From: Azolla caroliniana
Taxonomy: Eukaryota; Polypodiophyta
Length of the DNA: 64,000 bases
Direction of reading: 5' to 3'
Assembly (NCBI GenBank): GCA_043228905.1
Contig: JBHGNT010000016.1
Location: 5,332,001 to 5,396,000, forward strand
Shown: piece by piece, positions 11,232 to 22,068 of the stretch
How positions within the stretch are numbered: position 1 is the stretch's first letter
How the letters are laid out: every line of letters starts with the position of its first letter
The notes under the pieces: generated by a model
What the model was told of the DNA's origin: nothing
Database searches by the model: none
The model's input: only the letters and a program-made list of their open reading frames with translations
Position numbers and translations under genes: made by a program

Positions 11232-14104
11232 ATGACATCCCACAAAGAATGGTTTCTCGAACTTCGAGAGCTAGAGCGACCCGGTTATGTCGAAGCCGGA
11301 TATGACACTACGCACCCGATTCGGCACATCGGCAATGTCCTGTTCGGTGAAAGAGGTAAGAAAACATACATTAAAAATGTATTGCATGTTTCCACCATCA
11401 CGAAGAATTTGGTCTCGGTCGGCCAAATGGTTGAGCAAGGGATGGAAGTACGATTCGATCAAGAAGGGTGCTTCATCGAAAGAGAAGGCCGAATCATCGC
11501 ACGCGGAAGAAGAGAGGGCCGGATGTTCATTCTCGATTCGCACGAGGTGAAATCCGCCATGTTCGCGAAAAGCACGAAAGTCGTCTTCGACATAGAGCTA
11601 TGGCATAAGTGAATCAGCCACATCAATCTCAACAAACTCAAAGCAATGAAATCGAAAGGCATCGTCATCGGACTCCCGACATTCATTGCTACGAAAGGAG
11701 TCCATTCCGACGTATGGGGACCGGCGTAGACGGCTACATTCCGCGGATGCCAATATTACGTGCTCTTCATCGACGACTTCTCCAGGCACACTTGGATCTA
11801 CCCGATGCGGCAAAAGAGCGAAGTGTTCGGACACTTCCAAACTTTTAAGAATGAAGTCGAGAAAGCCACGGCCGACATGTACGTTGCCTTCGATCGGATG
11901 GCGGCAAGGAGTACTTCTCGGATGTCTTCACGACGTATCTCCGAAAGGAAGGAATTCGGCGAGAATTCATTTTCCGACACACTCCGTAACAAAACGGGGT
12001 AGCCGAGCGCAAAAATCGGCACATCCTCGAAGTAGCGTGGGCCATGATGAACGAGAAGCATATGCCCAAGTCATATTGGGCCGAAGCTGCAAATACGGCC
12101 GTCTACCTAATGAATCGATGCACAACATCCGACGTCCACAAGGTCACTCCGCACGAAAAATACTTCGGAAAGAAGCCGGACTTATCGCACATACGGATAT
12201 TCGACGCGATAGCGTACGTGCACATCCCCGACGAGAAGCGTCAAAAGCTTGACCCGAAGTCGGAGAAATGTATCCTCGTAGGATACTCACTCGAACAAAA
12301 GGGGTACAAGTGCTACAACCCCTCAACTCGAAAATCTCGAGTGAGTCGAGATGTCGTTTTTGACGAGTCCGTATCCTGGTACGCACTAGAGACAACTTCG
12401 CCTCCGACTCCGCTTGACCTGGAATCTGTCGCACAAGAGATCGAGGATGAAGATCGCCTTACGCGCATGATCGAAGAAAGTCCGATCACGACCCGACTGA
12501 GCGGACCACAAGAGCCTTTAAGCGATCAAAGCACATCACGGCCTAGCCCGAAGATGGACAAAGGCAACTCGAAAATGGCGGAATACGAAGACGATCGCAT
12601 CGACGACGATGAATCGACTCACTCACTCGACAGTGAGTTCGGCGGCTCCGATGTACCAATCGGAGCTAAGAAAGCCCTCATCTCCGCAAACGAGAGGCTC
12701 CGTCGATCCACCCGTGACAAGAACCCCATAAGCCGATTCGGCTACAACGATTATATGGTGTACCATTACGCCTTTATGATGAAGGTAGCGACAATACGGG
12801 AGCCGGAAACCTTTTCGGAAGCCGTGAAGGACCCGCGATGGATCGAAGCAATGAATGAGGAGATGCAAGCACTACGGAAGAACGAGACGTGGTATCTCGT
12901 TCCCACCTCACCACACAAAAAGGCGATCGGATGCAGATGGATCTACAAGGTGAAGTATAACGCTGATGGCTCCGTAAACTGCTACAAAGCTCGACTTGTA
13001 GCGAAAGGATACGCTCAGACGCATGGCGTCGACTACGAAGAGACCTTTGCCCCAGTGGCAAAGATGACGACGGTGCGGACCATAATTGCGATTGCCGCGG
13101 CGAAAGGGTGGCACCTCCATCAAATGGACGTCAAGAACGCCTTCCTACAAGGCGAATTAGAAGAGGATGTGTACATGATCCAACCACCCGGCTTCAACTC
13201 GAGCACCCATCCGAAAGTTGTTTGCTGACTCAAGAAGCCACTCTATGGCCTCAAGCAAGCACCACGTGCTTGGCATTCGAAGATAACGCAATATCTTCAT
13301 CAAATTGGCTTTCGTATGTCAAAATCGAACAACTCCCTCTGCATATGAAGCATCTCGTCATTGGAGGTGAGCATCTCGTCGAAATTAATAAAGTCAAATC
13401 CCTCCTTTCCGACAAGTTCGAGATGACGGACATGAAGGAGCTCCACTACTTCCTCGGCATCGAGGTAATTCGGACTCCGGCCGGAATCATGATCTCTCAA
13501 CGGCACTACATCCTCAACTTGTTATACAAGTTCGGGATGGTTGACTGCAAATCCGCGGCAACCCCGCTCGATCACAATCTCAAACTAGATGCGAACTCCG
13601 GCACCAAACCGTGTGAGCTGACTCAGTATCGGCAACTCATCGGGAGTCTCATCTACCTCACGATCACACGACCCGATCTCAGTTATCCGGTCGGTCTCCT
13701 TAGCCAATTCATCCAAACACCGCGTGATACTCACTTGGATTGTGCTAAGCGAGTTCTACGATACATGAGCGACACAATGGATTGCGGCATCCTCTACAAG
13801 ACCGCGATGCCAATACGCCTCGAGGGGTACACAGACGCCGATTGGGCCGGCTACAAAGCCGATAGAAGATCAACCTCCGTATTTGTTTTTTCCCTTGGCA
13901 GCGGAGCAATATCCTGGAGTAGCAAAAAGCAACCAACCGTCGCTCTTTCGAGCACAAAGGTGGAATACAGGGGCGCGATAGTGGCCACATGTGAAGCCGT
14001 ATGGATACTCAAGGATCTGGGCGTACCCATCAAGGATTCGACTTCCCTTTACTGCGACAACATGAGCAGTATCTATTTGGCTCGGAACCTGGTATTCCAC
14101 GCGC
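11202..14104 (+). pseudogene. Copia pol: protease, integrase, RT and most of RNase H, broken
   Basis: The protease motif reads YVGLSGASNHMT where WYVDSGASNHMT is expected, so the catalytic Asp is lost. The integrase N-domain keeps HINLNKL, but a deletion near 11690 jumps from the GLPTFIATKG segment to VHSDVWGPA and removes the zinc-binding CxxC pair. FIDDFSRHTWIYP follows near 11770. From 12044 the frame is open through the integrase C-part and RT ([18 protein letters not shown]) to a stop at 13226. Near 13320-13345 a deletion removes the YVDD box; HLVIGGEHLVEINKVK follows directly. RNase H (YTDADWAGYKADRRSTS, ALSSTKVEY, YCDNMSSIYLA) runs to 14104, where the Gypsy is inserted. Confidence 0.92.
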
Positions 14105-14801
14105 TGTCGGGGTTGCTACGCCCTCGCGTGCAGAAAGAAGGAGGGACCACGGGGGTCTTGGACCGAAGAGCAAGAGAGAGAGAGGAGAAGGAGAGAGAGA
14201 CCCGATTACACAGAACCGAAGATTGCACAGGGACACGGCCCAACAAACAGAGATCACAAATAAACGCCGACGCAGATGGACGCAACAACGAAAGATATGT
14301 ACTTATGAATGCGAGAAAATAACAGACTAAAGTATTACAACCCACGGTGGGGCACGAAATAGATACTAACGAAAACGAACAGGGCGGCGAACAGATGCCG
14401 ACCCCTGTATGTCGCGACGCACAGAAAGGGAAAACAGGTCGGAGGTGCTACAGGACGCACTCGGGGCGTTCCACGGAACAGCGCAAGCCTCCTCGAAACC
14501 TGCACAGGTACGCGATGGAGCAGGAGACAGAGAAAGCTGGAGTGAGAGAGAAGCTTCGAAATCGGTTCGGCAGCACTTCCCTCTCCGCGCGAGATCCCCC
14601 TTCTTCTATTCTTCCTCTTCCTTTTTATATCCCGTCAAGAGGCCGTTTGGCATTAACTGCATACCAACCGAATCTACCCACCTAGGATCCTCGTATGTAC
14701 CTACTTCGTCCTTAGGTACTTCTTGGCGCGCGTGTGCGTGTAGAGCCGTTTCCCACGCCTTGTTCCTCCGATTCCCCTTGCGGGCGGTTTTCTTCACGAC
14801 A
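14105..14801 (-). repeat. Gypsy 3' LTR
   Basis: On the minus strand it begins TGTCGTGAAG and ends CCCCGACA. A TATA-like ATATAAAAA lies at 14622-14630. Immediately outside it, at 14802-14813, the minus strand reads as a purine-rich tract (GGTGGGGGCGGA), the likely polypurine primer. Small frames inside both LTRs are identical copies and are not genes. Confidence 0.95.
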
Positions 14802-14873
14802 TCCGCCCCCACCTAACCGCGCATCCACCGGCATGCGCCAAATTAAGTTGGCACGGAGAAAACCGGCCCGCCT

Positions 14874-17800
14874 TTACTCTTCGCCTGCCGGCCCTTCCTC
14901 GGCCTCGGATCGGTCGTCGCTGCTGTCCAGGAGAATCGGGTCGGGTTCGTCGTCGTGCCGCTTCTTGAAAGCTTTGATCCTCTTCCCGGCCACGGGTATC
15001 GCTATTCTCGTACCGTCGAGTTCCGCCAGATGATACGTCCCGTTGTCGTTGGCGCTCTGTACCGTGTACGGCCCGAACCATCTCCGTGCGAACTTCCGCG
15101 TTGCTCGGTGCTGGTTGTCGAGGCTGCTGTCGTAGACGAGCACCCAGTCACCTTGTTCGATCTTCTTCGGTCGGAGTCGGTGCGTTCGGTCGAACCTGGC
15201 CTTGTTCTTTATCCTCGCCACTCGGATCCTTTCTGCAGCCGTCTCCACGTCCTCCGGTCTCCGTTCGAGTTGTCGTATACGTGCTGCCAACAAGTCCTCC
15301 CGGCTCATCTCGTCCCTCCAGTCGACCGTTGCCCATGAGGAGATTGTTCGTTCCATCGGCATGATCGGCTTCTGGCCGAACATGAGCTCTGTCGGCATGT
15401 ACCCGGTTACCGAACTGTGCGTAGTCCGGTCGGCCCACAAAGCATAAGGTAGAAGTCGCGGCCAGTTACCGATTTGGCCCCCGCACGCCCGAACCAGCGC
15501 TTTAACGATCGGCCCGTGTCCGCGCTCCACCTTCCCATTCGCCTCCGGGTTGTACGCAGTGGTGAGCGAGAGTTTGACTCCCAGCCGATCAAACAGCTCC
15601 GTGGCTTCCTCGGTGTCCAACTCCCCTCGGTCAGCCACGATCTTCCCGACGCACCCGTACCGGCATATCACGTCCTCGATCAGGAACCGACACACGGCCG
15701 CGGTCGTCTTATTCTGAAGGGCTCGGCCTTCCACCTGGTTCGTCAGGTCTTCCCGCGCTAGGACCAGATACCGCATCTGTCCTACCCCCATCGGCATCGT
15801 CACTAGATCTACCATCCATTTGAAGTGGATGGTCGGAGGGTACGTGGGTTGAAGCTCGTCCCGATGTCGGACTATGGAGTGCATCTGACAGCTCTCGCAA
15901 GTTGTCACGAACCGATGCACGTCCCGGTACTGCCCCGGCCACCAGTACTTCCCCTTCAGCTTCTCAAATGTCGCCCACGTTCCACGGTGTCCAGCCCAAG
16001 GGCTGTCGTGGTAGGCCGCCAGTAGCTCCTCCTGTTCTTCCTTCATCGCCACCACCCGGAGCGGGACGCCGTTCCTCTTCTTCGGGTGCTTCCACAAATG
16101 CCCATCTCGGAGAAAGAATCGATATGCTTTCTTCCGGATCCGGTTGGCCTCGCCTTTCGTCCATGACGCATCGGGCGTCATTGTCTTCAAAAACCCGCCG
16201 ATCTGCAGCCACTCCCCGTCGTACTTGCTCGCGTCGAACTCGTTAAGCGCCGGAGTGCTCATCCCGTCGGTCGTCATGTATGCCGCCTCGAAGAAATCCA
16301 CGCCGACTTCTTCGTCTTCCGAAACCATGCCGCCCTCGTCGTCGAACCTCGCTCTTGAAAGCATGTCGGCCATGGCGTTGTCTTTCCCGGAAATGTGTCG
16401 TATTTCCGGGTCCAGGGACTTGATGTACGCTATCCACCTGAGCATCGCCAGGTCCGGAGTCGCGCATCCGGAAACCATACCGAGAATCGGCAGGCAATCC
16501 GTCTCGATGATCACTTCTGTCCCTATCAGGTAGTCTTTGTCGGCCTTAACCGCCGAAACAATACCCCAGAGTTCGCGTTTAACCTGGGCGTATCCTCGCT
16601 GCCGTTCACTGAGGACTTTCGCGCCGAATCGGATCGGAAACCGATTGCCGTCCTCGTCTTCCTGGTTCACGACCCATCCGATCCCGGTCGGACTGGTATC
16701 CACCGTTATGAATACCGGGGTACCCTTCCCGTATACCGCCTTCCGAAGTGCCGGTGCCGCTGCAAGAGCCTCTTTCAGCTTCCGGACCGATTCCGCGTGC
16801 TCGTCTAGCCATTCGAACCTTCGCCCCTTTTTCAGCAACCCGTACAGTGGCTCCGCGACGTGTGCGTAATGTGGGATCCATATGTGGTAGAACGCGCATG
16901 CCCCCAGGAATCTCCGTACTTCCGTGACCGAGCTGCAGTCGGGCTTCATCGCGGAGATGGCTTCTACCTTTGCCGGAGACGGTTTCCGGCCATATGGTCC
17001 GCACAGGTGTCCGACCACCATGATTTCTGACTGCCCGAAGGCCGACTTCTCCCCGGAGAAGGTGAGTCTCGCACCCTCTAGCCTTTGCAGCACCTTCTCG
17101 CAGTCGTCGATGTGCGTCGCCACGAATCGCCGGCATCCGTCCGGGCCGATCGTCTCGTCCTTTTCTTCCACCGGGCATCCCTTGATCGGGATGTCGTCCA
17201 GAAACGGCATGGTGATGTCCGGGATACAGTCCCTCAGAACCTTGTTCATCGCATTCACCATGTGGGCCACCGAGTTGGTCCCTCCTTGCGGCAGTGTACA
17301 CATCCGAACTAGGCCGAGGGGAGTTCGCATCGTCGTAATGTCTCTGCTCTCCACGGCTAGCTGGAACTGGTCGTACCCTGAGTATAGATCCCCGACCGAG
17401 TAAATTGACCTTCCGGCGAAGGCCTCCGCGAACTCGTCTATGGTCGGTCCGATCCCTGCGTTCCGAATCGTCACTCGATTGACCGGCTGCAGGTCCTGGA
17501 TGAAGCGCAACGAACCGTTTTTCTTCGGTACGGTAAACCATCGATTCGAATATGGGGCGCTCGACGGCTCGAGAATTCCCATATCAACTTTCTGCCTCAG
17601 CAGCTCCATCAACTTCGGGATGTGAGCCCTCGGAACCGGGATTGGCTTGAGATTCCATGGTACATGCGGTACCGTGAATATCACCATCGGCTCCACGATC
17701 GTCGGGTCAACGCACCCGATTTCCTCCGGCGAGAATGCGAAGGCTTTCCCGTGCCTTCCGAGCATTCTCCGAAACCGGTCTTCCTCCGCCGGCAGTAGGA

Positions 17801-18370
17801 ACCCGCCCCCACCGATTTTGAGCTCTCGGAGCGTCTCGTCGGTGAAGGTGTGTCCTATGCAGGCCGGATCTCGTAGACTAGGGTCCGATGCAACCCCTTT
17901 GATTCTCGACGCGCTGTCCTCCGGTAAGGGTGCCGCGACTGGCCTTACCTTCCGGTCCACAGTCTTGTACTTGGTGCTTACGTGGGCCGTCCGAACTGAC
18001 TCGAGCCCTCGACCGAAGTCCGCGATGACTTCGTACATCTCCTCGGAACACACCGGTATCGTCCGGTCTCCGTTAAGGCCTTCTTCGACTACCTTTCCCA
18101 GCATTCCCAAGGTGTCGTCGAATGAGACCGCCTCCACGGCTCCGTTGATTTCCTCGTCAGGGCCGAGAGCTCCGCACGCTCGAAGTCTCCCCTCCGCCTT
18201 TCTCTTCTCTCGGCCGCCGATGCCGGCTATCGTACACGCTCCGCTGTCGGAGAACAAAAATTCCCTACCTATGGTACAAGGTTTCTTCGGTTTTATCGTA
18301 CAGGTGTGGGGTTTTCCCGGGGTGTCCGGACTGTCGCGGCCCCACGCCTTGGCAGCCCTCTCTAAAAATC
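14874..18370 (-). CDS. Gypsy Pol: reverse transcriptase, RNase H, integrase
   Basis: About 1,165 codons open from the gag end. There is no ATG near its beginning, so it is probably made as Gag-Pol. RT: WNLKPIPVP, FTVPKKNGSLRFIQDLQPVN, then the catalytic box FLDD at 17193-17204 where most Gypsy elements have YxDD. RNase H: ITVDTSPTGIGWV, RELWGIV, IETDCLPI and NAMADMLSR carry the D-E-D-D residues. Integrase: an N-terminal HHCC zinc domain ending CESCQMH near 15890, and D-D-E residues in MVDLVTMP, VADRGEL and GKVERGH. The C-terminus has GPY/F (RRWFGPYTV) and an acidic tail, without a chromodomain. All catalytic residues are present, so the protein is predicted active. The sequence is unlike the usual Athila, Tekay, CRM or Tat types. 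Confidence 0.93.
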
Positions 18371-18371
18371 C
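18362..18371 (-). promoter_or_regulatory. Probable -1 ribosomal frameshift site between gag and pol
   Basis: On the minus strand gag ends GAG GAT TTT TAG. A one-base backward slip on the five-T run gives GGA TTT TTA GAG and enters the pol frame, which is open with no stop to its end. The pol frame has no ATG near its start. The zero-frame codons are not the classical two-codon heptamer, so slippage would rely on the P-site Phe codon with the stop in the A site. Confidence 0.6.
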
Positions 18372-20488
18372 TCTCGGTTTTCGGAACCGAGGGAATCGCG
18401 GTTACGTTCGTGGTTCGGCCTTACCGTCAGAAACTGGACCGAATGGCGCCCGTTTTGGCTTTTGACCCTCGCGTAGGCCGAACCATTGTCCAGCACTTTG
18501 GTCTCCATCCGCGCCGCCGTAATGTACGGTTCTCCCAGAATGACCGGGTGCGAAGACGTCTCCTGCACGAAGAAGTGTTGGTCAATCTCGACGTCGCCAA
18601 TCTTGACCCGCACATTCGGACAGGCCCCGTGCAATTCCTCGGTGGCGCGCGTTGCTGCCCTTATTTTCCACCCGTGCTTGGTGTTGATCGGCCATTTGCC
18701 CTTCTTATAGAAGTCCATGGACATCAAATTGATCTCCGATCCGTGGTCCACCAAAGCTATCACCGGTTCCTGGACATCGCCGATCTTCACCGGGGTTTCC
18801 GTGGTCGCTCGGGCCCAGTGTGGTCTCGAATAGTGGCTTTCCGCCCACTCGTCTCCCAGCGCCATGTCGTCTAGGTGCGTCGTCCGCACTTCCACCGGTC
18901 TTTCCGGTTCTGTCTCCGTCGACAGCCTCTTCCAATTCACCAAGTCCACGATGGAGTCGTGGAACTCCTTCTTGGCGATTCCCAGCACCTCTCGTAACGA
19001 CAGCTCCACCTTGCTGTCGAGGATCCGTTCCTCCAGGACCTTTCGTAAGTCCGTGGTCCTTTCTATCTCCGTCCCCAGACGGTACCCGCCCTTCTGGGGT
19101 TTATCTTGCGTACCGGCCCCGCCGGCTTCGTCCCGTCGTGGCCCGGACCGGGTCTCGTATCGTTGTGAGGGCCCGGTCGTCCCGGGTCTCCCCACCCGCT
19201 TCTCTTCTACCAGAGCCTCGTAGTTCTGGCAAGCAGCTTCCACGAAGCCCGTCCTTTCCTCGACCGGGTCGCTCCACCCGGTCATCTCCCGTACCCGTTT
19301 CTCCGCACGGTCCGATTCCTCCCTCTTCATCCTCGTATCGGCAAGGCCTTCCAGCACCGTCGGCCAGAATCCGGCTTTGCTTTCACTCCGGGCCTCGCCG
19401 CCCCCGACTCGAATGCCGGCCGACGCCGAGTAGTGGACGGTTTCCGCGTGTCGGGCCGCCGCCTCTTCCATCACCCTTTTCATACCGCCTTTTCCGTCGT
19501 TTCGGCTCAGGGCCCTTCGGGTGTCGCTGGCATGCACCCGTCCTTCCCACAGGTACACCACCTTGTTCCTCAGCGCCTCCGCGAAGTCGCCGCAGTCCTT
19601 CCGAATGTGGCCGACTTCATCGCACCACATGCACCTGTTTCCTGCCGCCGGCCGTCGGTCACGAGCCGGTTCGCCTCCTTCCCTTCGGGCCTGCGCGATT
19701 TGGAGGTCCTTTATCGCCTTCGTCAATTCCTCCAGCGCCGCTCCTCCGGTTGAGCCTCTGACTACGCCGGTCGAAGCCGAACCGGTTTCCAACCACTCCC
19801 GGGTCTCTTCTTTGCGCACCTGTGGCGCTGGTTCGAGCTTCCTTGCTGCGACCGAGCCCGACCCGGTCGCCCCGTTATCCGCCCATTCTCGCCGTTTGTC
19901 GAAACGGCCACAGACCTTCCTGACAGCCGCCCAGTCGGTAGTGAGCCCGTCTTCGGTTTCCAGCAAGAAGCCCACTTGCTCCCGATCCCGCTCGTCGACC
20001 GACTTGACAAACAGCAAGACCCGGCTCGTGTCCAGGATGGTTCGGTCAAGCGCCGAAAGGCGCGCAAAGTTTTCCTCGAACTCCCGGAGGAGCGCCGACG
20101 CGTTTCTTCCCTTCCCCGGGGACTCCACCCATTCCATGAACCTTCGCTTCGAAAGCCGGAGCGCGTCGTCAAGCCCGTATTTCTCTAGGAGCCGACCTTC
20201 GAACTCCTCCCAGGTACGGCTCTCCGTCCGCACCTCGAGCACCTCCGCATGGATGCTCGGCATCGCCACTCGGGGAAATCCGGCAAGACGCCTTTCTTCC
20301 GGAATGTCCCGCATCAGCATCTCTGCACCGTAGGACGCCAAATACTTCGTGGCATCCTTCCCATCGAACCGGCCGATCGTGCCGACGACCGCCTCAATAG
20401 CTCTGTCGAGGGCACCGGTGCCCTCGCGCGCGTTTACAATCCGATCCACGGCCGAAGCCATGGCCTCTGCGAGATCCGACCCCCTCAT
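18362..20488 (-). CDS. Gypsy Gag with C-terminal aspartic protease
   Basis: 708 residues from the ATG at 20488 (MRGSDLAEAM); the frame is open a little further upstream but only from a GTG. The N-terminal part is a capsid-like helical region (WEEFEGRLLEKYGLDDAL, then SALLREFEENFARL). A CCHC knuckle CMWCDEVGHIRKDC lies at 19592-19633. The protease motif is DHGSE at 18734-18748 where DSGSE or DTGA would be usual, followed by HPVILGEPYI, the second conserved protease block (ILG). The stop TAG at 18362-18364 sits directly after a T-run. His in place of Ser/Thr next to the catalytic Asp is unusual, but the rest of the fold signature is intact. Confidence 0.9.
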   Translation of the reverse strand: MRGSDLAEAMASAVDRIVNAREGTGALDRAIEAVVGTIGRFDGKDATKYLASYGAEMLMRDIPEERRLAGFPRVAMPSIHAEVLEVRTESRTWEEFEGRLLEKYGLDDALRLSKRRFMEWVESPGKGRNASALLREFEENFARLSALDRTILDTSRVLLFVKSVDERDREQVGFLLETEDGLTTDWAAVRKVCGRFDKRREWADNGATGSGSVAARKLEPAPQVRKEETREWLETGSASTGVVRGSTGGAALEELTKAIKDLQIAQARREGGEPARDRRPAAGNRCMWCDEVGHIRKDCGDFAEALRNKVVYLWEGRVHASDTRRALSRNDGKGGMKRVMEEAAARHAETVHYSASAGIRVGGGEARSESKAGFWPTVLEGLADTRMKREESDRAEKRVREMTGWSDPVEERTGFVEAACQNYEALVEEKRVGRPGTTGPSQRYETRSGPRRDEAGGAGTQDKPQKGGYRLGTEIERTTDLRKVLEERILDSKVELSLREVLGIAKKEFHDSIVDLVNWKRLSTETEPERPVEVRTTHLDDMALGDEWAESHYSRPHWARATTETPVKIGDVQEPVIALVDHGSEINLMSMDFYKKGKWPINTKHGWKIRAATRATEELHGACPNVRVKIGDVEIDQHFFVQETSSHPVILGEPYITAARMETKVLDNGSAYARVKSQNGRHSVQFLTVRPNHERNRDSLGSENREDF

Positions 20489-20511
20489 TTCCTGCTCTTC
20501 TGCCGCCTCCT

Positions 20512-20528
20512 TCACGTCGGGTTCACCA
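20512..20528 (-). other. Gypsy primer binding site, tRNA-Trp type
   Basis: Three bases inside the 5' LTR the minus strand reads TGGTGAACCCGACGTGA. Its complement TCACGTCGGGTTCACCA equals, from memory, the 3' end of plant cytosolic tRNA-Trp with CCA (17 of 17). It is placed as a PBS should be, just before gag. Confidence 0.8.
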
Positions 20529-20531
20529 AGA

Positions 20532-21228
20532 TGTCGGGGTTGCTACGCCCTCGCGTGCAGAAAGAAGGAGGGACCACGGGGGTCTTGGACCGAAGAGCAA
20601 GAGAGAGAGAGGAGAAGGAGAGAGAGACCCGATTACACAGAACCGAAGATTGCACAGGGACACGGCCCAACAAACAGAGATCACAAATAAACGCCGACGC
20701 AGATGGACGCAACAACGAAAGATATGTACTTATGAATGCGAGAAAATAACAGACTAAAGTATTACAACCCACGGTGGGGCACGAAATAGATACTAACGAA
20801 AACGAACAGGGCGGCGAACAGATGCCGACCCCTGTATGTCGCGACGCACAGAAAGGGAAAACAGGTCGGAGGTGCTACAGGACGCACTCGGGGCGTTCCA
20901 CGGAACAGCGCAAGCCTCCTCGAAACCTGCACAGGTACGCGATGGAGCAGGAGACAGAGAAAGCTGGAGTGAGAGAGAAGCTTCGAAATCGGTTCGGCAG
21001 CACTTCCCTCTCCGCGCGAGATCCCCCTTCTTCTATTCTTCCTCTTCCTTTTTATATCCCGTCAAGAGGCCGTTTGGCATTAACTGCATACCAACCGAAT
21101 CTACCCACCTAGGATCCTCGTATGTACCTACTTCGTCCTTAGGTACTTCTTGGCGCGCGTGTGCGTGTAGAGCCGTTTCCCACGCCTTGTTCCTCCGATT
21201 CCCCTTGCGGGCGGTTTTCTTCACGACA
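20532..21228 (-). repeat. Gypsy 5' LTR
   Basis: 697 bases with no difference from the other LTR in my line-by-line comparison. The TATA-like element ATATAAAAA lies at 21049-21057 on the minus strand and would drive transcription toward gag. Confidence 0.95.
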
Positions 21229-21232
21229 GCGC

Positions 21233-21453
21233 GGACAAAGCACATCGAAGTCCACTATCACTTCATCCGAGAGCGCGTTTTGGCTGGTGATGTCGACCTA
21301 GAACACATTAGCACCAATCTTCAAACGACCGACATCTTCACTAAAGCCTTAGGAGCCGACAAGCTATGGCAATTCAAGACCGATCTCGGATTGACGATCC
21401 TTGACCTGCCAAGCTTGAGGGGAGTACTAAAGACACTACGCAATAACGCGTAG
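21233..21453 (+). pseudogene. Copia RNase H C-terminus, continued after the Gypsy insertion
   Basis: RTKHIEVHYHFIRERV, then IFTKALGADKLWQFKTDLGL: the end of Copia RNase H, in frame with the part ending at 14104 once the Gypsy and one gcgc are removed. Stops at 21451-21453. Confidence 0.93.
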
Positions 21454-21719
21454 ATTCTGCAACCACGCACTACACAATAATGCGTGGATTCCGCAACCAC
21501 GCAACGAAGCAGCAAAGAGCCGATCTACCGCGTAAAGTCGCGAAGAAAGACGCAAGCCGAAGCACAGACTTCGTAACTACGCACAACGCAAGCTGGAGCA
21601 CGGATTCCACAACTCCGCATAAATGCGAGTCGACACGAGTCGACGCAGACTCCAAAACGCGAGTTGAAGCAGATTTCGGATACCGTCTGAAACCGATCCG
21701 ACTTGAGCTTGAGGGGGCG
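21454..21719 (+). other. Copia 3' untranslated internal region with polypurine tract
   Basis: About 270 bases with imperfect repeats of 'gattc(c/t)(g/a)caac(c/t)acgca'. Ends in a purine-rich stretch (gagggggcg at 21711-21719) directly before the right LTR, the expected plus-strand primer. Confidence 0.75.
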
Positions 21720-22025
21720 TGTTGAGAATCAAGCTCAACTTGGTCTAGTGTGTGAACTCACCTTGAGATTGAATAGACACTCCAATAGTCAAGAGTCACC
21801 ATTAAGTCACCTCTTTGTATTCTAGCATTTAGTATGAGTCATAGAATCATATTCTATGACACATAACTTATGAGCTTTCACATTCCCCATGCTCCATGAG
21901 CCTTGTAGTTAATGAAGAGAGAGGGTGACTACATAAAGCACCCTCCTCCCACCTTGTATAGTGTTGAGTCTTTCTCCTTTGATAATATACTTTTACCTTG
22001 CGTATTCTTTGTGTATTATTCCTTG

Positions 22026-22068
<43 letters not shown>

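Larger units (their letters stand above)
14105..21228 (-). mobile_element. Ty3/Gypsy LTR retrotransposon, intact-looking, nested in Copia
   Basis: Two 697-base LTRs (14105-14801, 20532-21228) that I cannot distinguish by eye flank gag and pol, both open on the minus strand. Target duplication gcgc lies at 14101-14104 and 21229-21232; removing the element and one gcgc restores the Copia RNase H frame (VFHA|RTKH). Domain order is capsid, CCHC, protease, RT, RNase H, integrase, GPY/F, the Gypsy order. No chromodomain is visible after GPY/F. The element is GC-rich and CpG-rich in AT-rich surroundings. Identical LTRs and open frames indicate a very recent insertion. Confidence 0.96.

Noticed and set aside
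18820-19761. 313-residue plus-strand frame, Pro/Ser/Arg-rich
   Set aside because: Antisense shadow of Gypsy gag, caused by high GC content; no domain.
14874-20488. Bacterial or fungal contamination explaining the GC-rich block
   Set aside because: LTRs, target duplication gcgc and the restored Copia reading frame show that it is an inserted element within this molecule.
20512-20528. A tRNA-Trp gene fragment
   Set aside because: Only the 17 bases complementary to the tRNA 3' end are present, at the position of an LTR element primer site.
20774-21112. A duplicated 112-residue gene (also at 14347-14685)
   Set aside because: Both copies lie inside the two identical Gypsy LTRs and have no recognisable domain.
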